DNA of 64,000 nucleotides, taken from positions 929,676-993,675 of the forward strand of contig VZSR01001645.1 in the NCBI GenBank assembly GCA_013398615.1. Direction: 5' to 3'. Source of the stretch: Brachypodius melanocephalos (lineage: Eukaryota > Chordata > Aves > Passeriformes > Pycnonotidae). The notes beneath the pieces are model-generated. The model saw only the letters and a program-made list of their open reading frames with translations, had not been told where the DNA came from and searched no databases. Positions 12,430 through 24,400 of the stretch are shown here, in pieces; the stretch's first letter is position 1, and every line of letters begins with the position of its first letter. A program made the position numbers and the translations under genes.

Positions 12430-12890
12430 CAAGCGCCCCAGCTATCAGGACTTTTTCTTATTTATATATTTTAGCAAACAAAGAGATTAGTGTTCATTGG
12501 CTGCAAGTTACACAGTGTTCTATCTTCTGTTGGTTAATGATTATCTCTTCTTATGCTAATTAATCCCATGCTCAGTCTCTTCTTTAGGGCCGGTGGGTTT
12601 TTAGAGTCGGTGCTCCGTGAATCGGTCGGGATCAGCCCCTGCCGGAATCACCTGTTACGCAGCCGGAGCCGATTTCAGCACAATTACCGAGTTCTCTTCA
12701 TTTGTTTCTGCCTTGTCTTGGGAGATTTGCCTTGTGATGTCCTTGTGGCCCCTAAATCCTGCATCCTTTGTGCGCACCGTGGGACAGCTGCTGTGCCCAC
12801 AGTGGCACATCCTTCTTCCCAAGCTTTGTAACCTCCCCTGGGGCTGAGAACACAGAAGGCCGTCCAGCGCTAAACCCTAACAAGATAATT
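12430..12890. mobile_element. LTR-derived repeat fragment (endogenous retrovirus type)
   Basis: A segment with 'cttatttatatattttagca', 'agttacacagtgttct' and 'ctgttggttaatgatta' followed by 'ttatgctaatt' closely parallels a second block at about 55.46-55.62 kb. Both look like copies of one dispersed avian LTR family. No coding retroviral sequence is present. The boundaries are approximate. It sits between the ELMOD2 island and the intergenic region. Confidence 0.55.
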
Positions 12891-15350
12891 CTACCAAAAA
12901 GTAATTTGTTTTCCTAACACCTGGACGTCACCTAGAGCTTGTTGGGTGGTCTCTGTTTCATGAGTTAAATGTCCTCTCTTGCTGGTTAGGCTTGAAAGTA
13001 GATAAAGATCAAAACACCAAAGAATATCCTTTCTTAAGGAAGTTTTTACATATTCCACATTTTGCAACAGTTGGGCTAGATGATTTTAAGGAGTGTGTTG
13101 CCATGGATTGTGCCTTGTCTTTGCTGAATGGAGGTTCAGCCTGACTGTTCCATTTAGTTTCAGTCACTGCTTCCATTGTATTATAATTGATTGTTTCAGT
13201 AAACATCAGTTGAACGCAGAATTGTATGCAAAATCTGGAATGTTGAAAGGGAGCTGGCAGACTTGTTTGACTGCATTCTGATATTTTTTTTTGATGTGTG
13301 GAAATTGAAGTAACTTTTACACAAAATCAAAAGCCACACAGCAGGTCTGATGGCCTATGTCTCACAGGGGATTTCAGAGCATGGACCCACTTGTTTGGCA
13401 TCCTCTCTCTAGGTTCCTACACTCATAGGGGTGCAGAGTTTCATGTGGGGAAAACACTGATGTGTGAACTTCAATTGTTTGCATATCTTATTCCTCCTCT
13501 TAAGAACTGGAGAGGTGGTGGATGTTTCCTGTTGAGAAGCAATGTAGCTGCTTAGGGAGCAATCTGACTTTCAAAGCACTGGAGCCTTGTGTGAAAACAA
13601 GCTTGAAAGTACTTATCTCTATTTAAAAGTATTTTTACTTGGTGACAAGATGACATGATGATTTTATCACATTACCTGTATCTAAGTTGTTCCAAGGTAG
13701 CCAAACCCCAGGAAATACATATTAAAAAAAAAACAAAACAAAACAAAAAAAACCCAAACAAACAAAAAACCCCAAAGATCCAGTGCCTAAGAACAGGTAG
13801 CAGAAACTGGAGGAAAGAAATTTGTCTGTATTGCAGGACTTGGGTGTAAGCTACAGCTCCCACCTAGTTTGTACATGAGACAACTCTGAGCAAATACTAG
13901 GGAAAAATCTGAGTTTAAAAGATGCAAATTTTAGTATTACACTTATTTTTGCTCATATGATTTTTTTCCACTTTAAATCTGTATCTTAAAGTAAAATCTG
14001 TAACCAATTAATTATTTAAAATATTATAGCATACTTTTTTGACAGGTTTCTTCCACAGCTTTCTGTAAATTGCAAAACAGCAAGCATGTTTGATTTTGTA
14101 CAAATGTTAGCACTCAAATCCTGCGAGATGCTTCTGTATCATCATTTTGAGTCAATTAATAAATTATATTAAGACAGTCAAAAATACCATCCTGTAGAAA
14201 AAAAAAATCTACCTTCCTCTTGTGTTCAGTAGAGGAACTTGTTCTGCCTTCAAGTTTTATATTCACAGAGACTTTGGTTGAAGTAAAGATATTAATCTGT
14301 TTATCTTTTAAAAGCTCATTTCTAGAGTGACAGCAGGGCAAACAGCCAGCAGTAGCAGTTGGATCTCTCTCTAGCCAGAAAACTTTCCATGGCACCAACT
14401 ATTACCTATTATTACTGGTGTTACTCTTTGTTCATATATCTTGGCAGATGGAGGACATGCAGAATAATCCACTGCTTGGCTCAGCCAGGAACCTGTATTT
14501 TGTCAAATATTTATTTTAATGTTTCTTATCTCTACTCTTGCTCACACACAGATGACTGAAAACAGTATGAAAACAGTAGAGCAATCATCTGAGCAAGAAG
14601 AGACATTCACTTGCAAAGCACAAGGGCAAGCCTAGGAACTCTCTTGCAGGTGAGGAAAACCAGGCCACTGAATCACTTGCTTAGTGTTAAGGATTACAGG
14701 TTGCTCAGCAACATCTTCTCCTATAGAGTCTTTTTAAAGATGATCCGGTTGCCAAAAATACAGAAAGTCTCCTGATGGGAAGTAAAACTGCTCTGAAACA
14801 ATTCACACCCAACAAAACCCTCAGCACAGCTTGTTCCAGTTGTGCACAGTTCTTGAGCATGTGAAATAACATATGAGGAGAGCCCTGGGAGGGAGATACT
14901 GTGAAAGCATGAGGCAGATAAGGGACCCTGTTTGCAAGTAGGTCCATGTGCAGGGGAAGCTCATCACAGTTTCAGTCATGAGATTTCTGAATTTTTTTTT
15001 TTTTTTGAGGAACACTTAATGTACTACCTCATTGTAAGTTAATGAGCTAGTCTGTGAAGTGAGCATCAAGTAAATGGTCCCCACAGCTCAGCATGGCTGA
15101 GTAACTGTATCTGCTGCCTTAATAAATAACATCAAGTGCAGTCAATGGCAGTTTCTATGGACGTTCCCTGCACACTGTGTCACTTTGTTATTAGTTTCTG
15201 GAAATATGTGATGGTCTTGTCTTTTTTTTTCCTTACTTGCTCTGATTAAGTCAAAATTAAACGTGTGTTAGATTTCTGTTTGTCTTATCTTCAGCAGCCC
15301 TCCTGCTTGACAACATTATTTGTATGTTTGCTTTGGCTTTATTACAGATA

Positions 15351-15483
15351 GAACAGCAACCAATAGAGACATTTTACTCATTACTTGAAGCATATTTAAT
15401 GCTAATTTGTTCCTCATGGTTCTAAATCTCTATTTTACTGCAAATGTGCCAAAATCTACATTGACCCTGCATCAAAATGAGTG
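15351..15483 (+). repeat. Direct duplication, copy 1 (133 bp)
   Basis: It begins 'gaacagcaaccaatagagac' and ends 'ctgcatcaaaatgagtg'. It matches 16451-16583 over all 133 positions with 5 substitutions and no indels by my hand count. Flanking sequence on both sides is unrelated between the copies. Confidence 0.9.
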
Positions 15484-16450
15484 CTCTGAGCTTTTAGTTT
15501 ATTAACTGGGAGAGAGAAATGGTGATAGGGAGGCAGTAGGGAAGAGGATTGTGTCGTGATTGCATTGCATTTTATTAGCCAGTTAGAAATGCATATCCAA
15601 AGTGTAGCTTAAAAAAGATTTCTCAGTAAAAAAATTCAAAGGCACAGCAACTGGAGGTAGAGGGAAATTTATAACAAATGAGTAGAGGTCAGGAATAGTG
15701 AGGTCTGACTCAAGGCTTCACAGTAATTCATGGAGCCACTCTGAGATTTTTAGTTCATGTGTGTACTGACGCAGGTTACTAGCAGTCTCCTGCATTTTTA
15801 ATGAATAATAGCATTAATAATTCAAAGTAATTAGTAAACAGAGATGTAAACCCATCCATATCATAATTCAAACACAGGAAGGTCACACCAACCTTGCCAG
15901 AGCAGCAATATACACTTTGTGAGGTCTAAGATTTCCAAAAAGGACATAGTTATACTGTTGTTAGTATAAAGAATGGCACGTTAGGACTCCAGCACACTTC
16001 TATCTGGACACAACTGTTGTAGGATTTGGCACTGCTTTGCACCACACCCTCACAAATCATTTGGGGGTTTGGTACGAAATGAGCTAAATTGTTAAGTAAG
16101 CATATAGACAAAAGGAAGGAAGAGATACCGTATTAATAATACAAGCATATTTTTAGAAAACAAATTATCTAAAATACTGTGTCCTCTGGGTAAATATGGT
16201 AATGAATTATACATGTTAGTAGCACATTAAGGAAGCAGATAACAGTTTAGATAGCAAAAAGCTTATTGCTTTTGAGAGCTACCAAAGTCCAGTCTGATTT
16301 CTGAAGCTGTCCTTTGCATGTTTGCAACACAGACCAGGAAACCATATTTTCTTTATCATAGGTGTAGAATGAAAGGTGGATTTGTGAGCAGGTAGAGAAC
16401 ATGTCAAAGCAAAAGCCACTAAATACCTGATAAGCAGGTATAAGAAGGAG

Positions 16451-16583
16451 GAACAGCAATCAATAGAGACATTTTACTCATTACTTTAAGCATATTTAAT
16501 GCTCATTTGTTCCTCTTAGTTCTAAATCTCTATTTTACTGCAAATGTGCCAAAATCTACATTGACCCTGCATCAAAATGAGTG
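16451..16583 (+). repeat. Direct duplication, copy 2 (133 bp)
   Basis: This second copy starts exactly 1100 bp after copy 1, in the same orientation, at about 96% identity by hand count. It is not CR1 or any LTR family that I recognise. Confidence 0.9.
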
Positions 16584-17599
16584 ATTTTGATGTAAGTTTT
16601 TCTTACAAAACTCAGGCAGCTCTATTAGAACTGTGTTGCTGTAAGTGGTTCCAGGAACCTTGGTAAATAAAGCATCCATTCTCATTATAAACTATGTTGT
16701 AGAATATTTATTCTAAACGGTGGACTAATTTTTTGTCTTCTTACGGATTGCTGAATACCTAAAAAGGCAAACAGGTGTGCCCAAATGGAAAGGCACATAT
16801 GTGAAGCAAGGTACAATGGCTGAAGTATAATACCTGTACCAGTGTACCATCAGACTTTCATCAGGTTAGATTTTGCAGCTGCTTGCTCTCCTTCCTCTTT
16901 AAAGGTGAACTGAAAAGCTTTGTTTATTTACCTGATTCTGTGACTCTGCTAAATGCATGTATTAATGGTACACAGCTTGGCTTCCTGATACAATCTTAGA
17001 AGCAATATGCAAACAAATGCCCCATTGGTTTTAAATGAGCAAAATAATGTTGACCATTACTGTGTTGTGCAGAAAAAAAATCACATGACAAGAGGTTTAT
17101 GTCCGAAAAGGAGACAGAGGAGTCCTGTAACTTTATTCATGAACAAAGGGAGAGGCCATGAGGCATTTCCCATGGGGTCTCTCTAATTGTTGGAGGACAC
17201 AGCCCCCTTATTATCCTGATGTTCCCAGCCACATCACCCTCTTTCTTTTCCCATTGGCTGAGGCACTTGTAAAGTGCAGACTTCCCTACTATGTCCCCCT
17301 TAACACGCACAGACACATACACCACCTCTTGCAAAAGATCAAGTTTTTATTCTTCCATCGAGTCTTTATTCTTTTTCTCAAAGCTCAGGAATTTAGCATG
17401 ACCTTGGCTGAGCAGTAGTCCTTGTCAATTAGTAACATTTTCTGAAACTGGTAGTTTCTCCCGTTAGCTCCTCATCTACAGTCTCCGGCCCCATCTACAA
17501 GCAGATTCACAGCACCTGTTTGTAAAGACACGTTCGTCTTATTCCTCTCAATGTTATGACTTGGGCTAAACAGCACCTGCCGAGGTGCCAGGCCGAGAC

Positions 17600-18440
17600 G
17601 TTTTTTGCCGTGCAAACAGTCTATGCTTGCCGCAGTCAAGAGGTTTTTCGGTGTGGGTCTGAGCCTCGGGCAGGCTGAGGGCGGGGGAGGGCTCTGCCAG
17701 GGGCTCTACAGCGGGAATTGGCGTGGGCACTAGTTCAGGACGCTGGTGCCTCCCAGGGTAGAGGCGGGCGGCAGGAAGAGCGGGTGCCCGTCGGTAGGGA
17801 CACACAAAGGGCAGGGGGGACACCCTCTCCTCGGGGCACGTCGATGTGCGGCGGGAGAGCTGGGCGGCCCCGCCCGGCGAGCAGCGAGGCAGGACGTGCC
17901 CCCGGCCGCCGGCGCAGGGGGCGGGCAGGGCAGGGTCGGGCAGCGCGGCGCGAACACGCCCGGCCCGCGGTGCTCGGGCGGAGGCGGTGGTGCGGGGGTC
18001 GTGCGGGCAGCGCCCGCGGGAGATGCGGCTGCGGCTCGGGCAGGTGCTGCCGGCGCTGTGTCTCGGCGCCGCCTTCCCCCTGCTGTGGTACGCCGTGTGG
18101 CAGGGGAGCCGAGGTGAGAGTGGGCGGCGGGGGCGCCCCGTCCCCTCTGCGCGGGGCACCAAGGGCGGGGGGCGCGGTGGCACCTGCCGTGCCCCTTTCG
18201 CCAGGCCGTCGGGGCAGTGCGGCGCCGGCTCTGCCCGCCCGGAGCCGCGCCGGACGGTACCGGGGGCACCGGGGTCGCCCCGGCCGTCGTGCGGCTCCGT
18301 CCCGCCGTGCGGCGGCGAGTCCGGGCAGGGTATGGCCGGGGTTGCGGCGGGGAGGGTGGCGGGTTCCCCCATCCCCTCCCGGAGCTCCGGACCCGCTCGG
18401 CTCTCCGGGCGTGCTGGGCAGATGAGGAATATGTGTGTCC
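17600..18440 (+). promoter_or_regulatory. MGAT4D CpG-island promoter
   Basis: A GC- and CpG-rich block surrounds the MGAT4D start codon and the first donor. Long GC-driven open frames occur on both strands (up to about 315 codons on the minus strand) and have no homology. The island supports active transcription initiation for the plus-strand gene, about 6 kb from the divergent ELMOD2 island. Confidence 0.8.
18023..18113 (+). CDS. MGAT4D: MGAT4D coding exon 1, signal anchor
   Basis: It encodes MRLRLGQVLPALCLGAAFPL and LWYAVWQGSR, then the donor CGAG|GTGAGAG. The start was chosen because MGAT4A and MGAT4B also begin MRLRNG. An in-frame ATG further upstream (17846) would add an unlikely GC-coded extension. 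Outgoing phase is 1. Confidence 0.9.
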
Positions 18441-21400
18441 CCGAGGCTCGGCCGCGTGTGAGGTTGAGCATGCGGGTCTCGCCCGTTCCCCCAGGGTCGT
18501 GGCTAAACTGCACCGAGGTACAACCTTGTGAAACAGCTTACAGGATAGGATCCTTGGGCCGTATTTGCCCTCCTAAAAACACAACCTTAAATTTAAGAGA
18601 CAATGAAAGTTTCTTTTAAACTTTTTTTTTCCTAACTCTTTTTATATTTTTTCAACTTTTTTCTAACAAGTATCTTGCATTAAGACGGAAATAAAAATCT
18701 AAACGTGATTGCTGTGGCTGTCACTTTTAAAGAGGCTTTGATTGTATTGTCACGGAGGATACAGTAGCATTATCCATCCTGCAATTGTATTTATGCCTTA
18801 TATACAGTCACTTTTCCTGTGCTTATTTCCAGGACCAGAATACAGAGAAAAAAAACTCTGAATTTTTTTTTTTCTAAACTTTAAAATTATACACTATCTT
18901 TTTAGTAGCTATGTAGGTACATGCCAGATAGATCTCCATAAAGCCATGTATAAGATTCTCTGAGCCAATATGGGAAAGACAAAACTAGATGGTATTTGCC
19001 AAAAAGAAATGAGAAGGTCTTTCCAAATAGTATCTGAGACTTGCAGACGTGTTTTGTTATGGGTGAGGGAAAGAGAGTGGATCTTTGAGTGCTTCCTAAA
19101 TACATCTTTGTAGTAGGTTTGGTTTTACAGGTGCAGAATTAGTATAAACAAATTAGTAATTTCTGGGATGAACACAACTCCAGCTAGCCTATAATTTGTT
19201 TATATTAATTAGTCCTGTAACAGCAGAAAGTGGTGCTAGAGATCCTGGCCCCACAATGGCATGTTGAATAGTCAAGGCAGTGCTGATCCTCCTGCCTTTA
19301 GGTTGATTGTATGGTTATTTTCCTTACAGCATTTTAGGTTTTCTTCAGTGGCACTCCTGCTAGAAGTGGAGAAGGAAAAATGAAGGGTGTGTGTTAGGAG
19401 ACTAAGATCCAAGAGATGTCAGAATGAACATGTTTGTCCAATCTGCAGTTACCATTGTCTTGTCTTGTGGCTCATGTTTTGACACTCCTTATTACTGACA
19501 TTACATTTTCATTTCACTTTCTTTTTGATGTTTCTCTGATGACATTCCATACTGGGCTGTTTTGCTTGGGGATTTTATTTGTGTTTTGTTTGTTTGTTTT
19601 GGGCAAGAGGGATATAAGGTGTGTTGTGGTGTATATATGTTGTCTTAACTTCTCTTTCCATAGTTGGCTCCTCCTCCACAGTAAACTGAGTAATTAATTC
19701 CTCTCAGATGGTATAATTTTCCTAATTACTATTAGCACCTGTTTTTTCAGCAAACTTTTGACCATTGTATATGTGAATATGTAGTCTAAAGTCTAAAAGA
19801 CTCTCTTAAGCTTGATAAATCTTACAAATGTGTAAATAAAATACTTAATATTAATAACTAAAGGAGAAAGTAGTAGTACATAGTGGATTACTTTGTACTA
19901 TGTTTATTTTACTGTAAATACAGTCTTTGCTCCCAAGAGGTGTTAGAATACAAGCCTTCTACCCATTCAGAAAACCTTAAGAACAGCCAGCCATAGATAA
20001 CAACAACAAAGTTTGTTGCCTTTTTCTACAGAGAGAAGCATTGGAAGCAAACCCACTAATGCTCTGTAGTTGTCACAGGGTATTTGTTTAAGAAAGTGGT
20101 TTGAAATTAATCTTTTGCTCTGAAAACAGGCAGATATCTCTGCTTAGATGTTGTTAAAACTCTGGGTTTTTTCCTTCTGCACTGCTGAATTTGCTCTCCA
20201 TTGTCATGCTTAGAGCACTACAGGAATTTCCACTTTTGGTGCCTCTCAAACTATGATGTGTGTTTTCTATTCTAATGCCCTTTTCACTTAGCCCACCAGT
20301 TACTGAGTACTGTTGCAGCTTGTCAGTTCCCATCTTTTTCCCTCATTTGTCAAATGTTTTCTGGCTCATTTTCTTTCATACATTTGTTAAATCTCCCCAA
20401 CTTTTGTTAACGTCTCTGCTCTGCCCATTGAAATGTTTAGGCTGCTCTTGATTTTTGACAACAATCTATCACACTAAGGAGCAGCAGTCTGTAGTATTCC
20501 CTCAGGTTTCTGTCTAATTAATTGTTCCTTGGATAGCAGTGATTTTGGGGTGGTAAATAAGCTTTGTAAAACTAGGGCAGGGCACTCAAATTCATGACTA
20601 GTGATCTTAAGTACTTGTACAACGTAAAAAGTACATAATAATCCTGTAAAATATTGTTGAGTTTGTCTGCAGTCTCAGAGCCTTTCAGACCTTGAATATT
20701 AGAAGTTTAAATCAGATATTGCCTCTATCCCAATTTCTGTGCAAATAAAAATCAGTAGCTTAAGTCAGTGACCTTTAAATGGCTTACAGTAAATGTAGCT
20801 TGAGAGATTTGAGTTGAAATGCATTTGCTGTCAATGACAGCAGTAAACAATTAGCTCTTTGGTGCTGCTTGTGATTATTATATGCAGCCTGAGTATTGAC
20901 TTGAAGTTGTGATACTAAAATCAAGTACAAGTAACTCAAACTGGCATAGCAGGGAAGATGCTACTCGCTCATTTACTTAAAAATAAAATATCAGAATCTA
21001 CCACAGCCACTAGGCTTCAGTTATTCAGTGGATAATATTGTGTATTTTAACTATGGTTAGGAAGATGTTTTTATAGTGACTTTATAAATATAAGAAAAGG
21101 TTTCATAGTAAATATGCCAATATTTTTTGTGGCCAGGAGAAAAAAAGAAGAAGATAAAAGTAATTGTGGAGACAACTGGTAATGATCAGATCTTCAGTGA
21201 AAGCAAATGCTGTGTCTAAAGTTGTGTGGTGATTCCTTCAGCATCCACTGGAGTGCCTGTGAACACAGGCTGCAATCAGCTGGGCTGCTGCAGAATTCCT
21301 GTTCCATGTTCTGCATGGTTTTGCTGTGAGCTTTTTGGTCCATCCCCAGGCCCCAGGCAAACAGTTTGTATCTGAGCATAGGAAGGCTGTTGTTAGGATG

Positions 21401-24400
21401 ATGTAGAGGTTTGTGCTTGTGAAACTGAGTTACATTTCACTTATGAATTCACCTGGCCAAAACTGTTTCCTCTCACAAAAACACTCTTCACATAGGTTTG
21501 GAGTTCTGAGAAACAGTATACAACTTACAGCATATGTAGTGATTTTCTCATGCAGTTTTAGCTATTGTTTTCCACATAAATACTAATCCATTAAAAAAAA
21601 TCACAGGTATATAAAACCAATAAAGTAAAGAGGTTGTTTTCCCTGCTTGAAAAACAGAGGGCAAAACCACATTATAAACTTACTATGAACTTACATAAAG
21701 TTTCTTCAGAGGAAACAGTATTCCTGAATAAAAAGAAATTTTGGTGTCTTTGCTGGATAAGAGTATAATTTTTGTAAGTCACAGCAGTGAGGTAAATCAA
21801 TCTCTTTTGGCAGTGCTTCTTCATGTTGCTCTCAAGGGTTACAAGATTAAATCTCTTTGAATTGATTTCTAACATGTTGCTGCCCTCTTCACCTAAATGT
21901 GTAGGATACTTTGTCCAAGCAAATTAAAAGTAAGCTTTGCCTGGAAGTTAGGAGAAGCTGATGGTGAAATACGATGTCACAGGGATCTAGACATGTTAAT
22001 ATACACATGTTGAGTCAAACATTGTGAAACCTGAATTTCTTTAGTTATTCTATTGAGGTGGGATGAACAAGAGAGAAGGTGCTCATATGATTACATTCAA
22101 AGTATATGTAAGTATCAGCAACTTTTTTAACGTCTACATTTTGAATTTGTTCCACAAATCGAGGGGAAAAAGGTTTCATCATTGCAAAGTGTTAAAGAGG
22201 TATTTCTGATTAAAGTACTTTTTTCCCCATTGAAATACAATACTGTACATGCTAGTCCAGACAGCATGATTACACATTTCTTGTATTTCCAGTCATCTGC
22301 TGCCTGTGGTGTTATGCTTTGTGTCAGCTGTGCAGCCAAGTGCAGGTCCTGAGGAGATTCTGTCATTTGTGATGGAGCTCTTTGCAGGTTTCCTGTCCAG
22401 TCCCAACTGGCATGCTCTGGCTCAAAGCTTCAGTTAAATAGTGGCAAAGTGACAGATTTGATAAGGAAGTCTTGAATTACACTGCTCTCACTTGAGCCAA
22501 TATGGCTTATCCAGATTTCTCAACATGCAGAAGCCAATCTTCTTGTCTTCTCTGAGACTGCTAGTCTGTGTTTAACCCCACTTTTCCCAGGTGACTGGTA
22601 GGCTACGTCTTCTCTTCATGTGTACATTTCCTTCCAGTGACACTGAGAGCAAACAGAAGTTATTGCACATTCAGGTTTTGCCTCAACGTGCAGTTGGGAT
22701 GTGGCTGAAATGCACAGTGTGATAAGGAAAGGGTTTCTCAGTCCATCAATTGCTTACTCAGTTTCTTTGTGTAGTTCTGCATTTTGGCATTAAAACAACC
22801 CTTCAACATACAGCAGCCTCAACAACCCTCCAAGAGCCTCAAATGGTCCACTTAAAGCGTAGTATTTACTGGTCCAAAATGTTATATCAAAATTCATATT
22901 CAAGACTTAGAAAAGCTGTGTAGTTTTACTGGCTTCAAAGTGTGTAATTTACTAAAGGAAGATTCTGCTGCTTCTTACTTTTACTTCAGGCAGGACTGTG
23001 CTAAAGAGTAGAGGAACTTAGCCATAAATCTTGTGGTACAAAAGAAGGCCAGTTATTGTTGGGTTTTGTAGAGAAAGGGATAAAGGAGCATTTCAGACCT
23101 CTCTTTGTTTGCTGCATGGTGTCTCGTCATAACCTGTACTTAAACAAGTGTAAGCATATGGCCTTCGTGCTTTCCTAGTGTTGGGCATTGAGTCTTGAGG
23201 AACAGAGTTTTGTCTAGAAATACCTTAGTCAGTGGCTAGGCATTTAACTAAACGTGTGTATAATTTAGTAGTTGTTGCTACCTCAGGAAGAGAAGTAAAA
23301 TATTTAAAATACCAACCAGAACAAAGCAAAAGCAATTGCTTGAAATGAATGAGTACTATCTTAAAACCAAAGTATACCGATTATGGGCAAACATCATACA
23401 ATATCTGTTCAATTTCTATATTTTTCCACTTATTTTAATAATATTGCTGTCCTACATGGTGATGTTCTGACTGAATTTTAAGGTAACATTTCACTACATT
23501 CTAATACAGGAAAAGACTCTGGTCTAAAATGAGGATTATTTGCCAATATTTAAGAAAATATTATTAAAGCTTAAATTGTATTTTCTTTGGAACAAGTTTG
23601 CTTCTCTATTTTCAGTTAGATACTGTATGTCAATTGTTCAGTAAAAAATATTCTCTGCCAAACTCAAGACTGAGTCCATGTTCGTTAGACAATAGTGTGA
23701 GTTTTTAAAATCCAGGTATTAACTTTGATCTGCCTTTAACTCTGTAAGGTGTGTTTTTGTTTTAATACTGAAAGTATTCTGATTCTCTCCCTGGTATGGG
23801 AATAGAGGAACCCTATCCCCCTGCCCCAAATTGCTGGCGCAGTGCTTTTCTTTGATGTCCCTGGGTTAATGGAAAGCCCCTCCTCTGCCTTGTAGCTGCT
23901 GATGTGGACACTGTCAAAGGCGAGTAGATGTCTCTAATATTTTGGAAGACACAATACTGTGTTGTAAGACTCTAAATAAAATAGTTGAAGATAATGCACA
24001 TTGTTAAATTTAGGTGTTTGCCTAAGAACTCGTTGTTCTGACCTGAGACAGAGGCATTGTTTGGGGATTTTTTTTTTCCTTCCTTACTCACTCAGAGAGC
24101 ACAAAACCTGAGTATGCAAAGCACATAAGATTCAGAAAGGTATCTCATACTAGATCAGTTATGGAGAGATAATCAACTGCAGTTATAAGTGCAATGCATG
24201 CCTCAGTGTTAATATGCCTCATTAATCTGAACAGTGAGCAGTGGTTCCAAGCACAAAGTATGACAAGATCTTTTGCAGTTAGTGTGCTTATATCATTTTC
24301 TCTTAAGGAGGCCATTAACCAAATATCAGTTTCTCAAAGAAACAGTCTTTGGGTATGATAAGCAATGTAGCTTGTAAACAAGAAATAGGAACAAGATTCA

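Larger units (their letters stand above)
12891..17560. other. Intergenic region between ELMOD2 and MGAT4D
   Basis: No gene was recognised. It contains an A-rich low-complexity tract (13720-13780), ordinary AT-rich sequence and the paired 133-bp duplication described separately. Small open frames lack homology or splice context. Confidence 0.6.

Noticed and set aside
11678..12490. A 270-codon plus-strand open frame and overlapping long frames across the ELMOD2 island
   Set aside because: They are proline/arginine/alanine-rich, arise from stop-poor CpG-island DNA, and overlap the real ELMOD2 exon 1 on the other strand.
17846..18022. An upstream in-frame start that would extend MGAT4D by 59 residues
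   Set aside because: The extension is low-complexity GC-coded sequence. MGAT4A/B begin at the equivalent of 18023 with a short cytosolic tail before the signal anchor.
17566..18513. A 315-codon minus-strand open frame over the MGAT4D island
   Set aside because: It has the same GC artefact and no recognisable domain. The true gene reads the other strand through MRLRLGQV.
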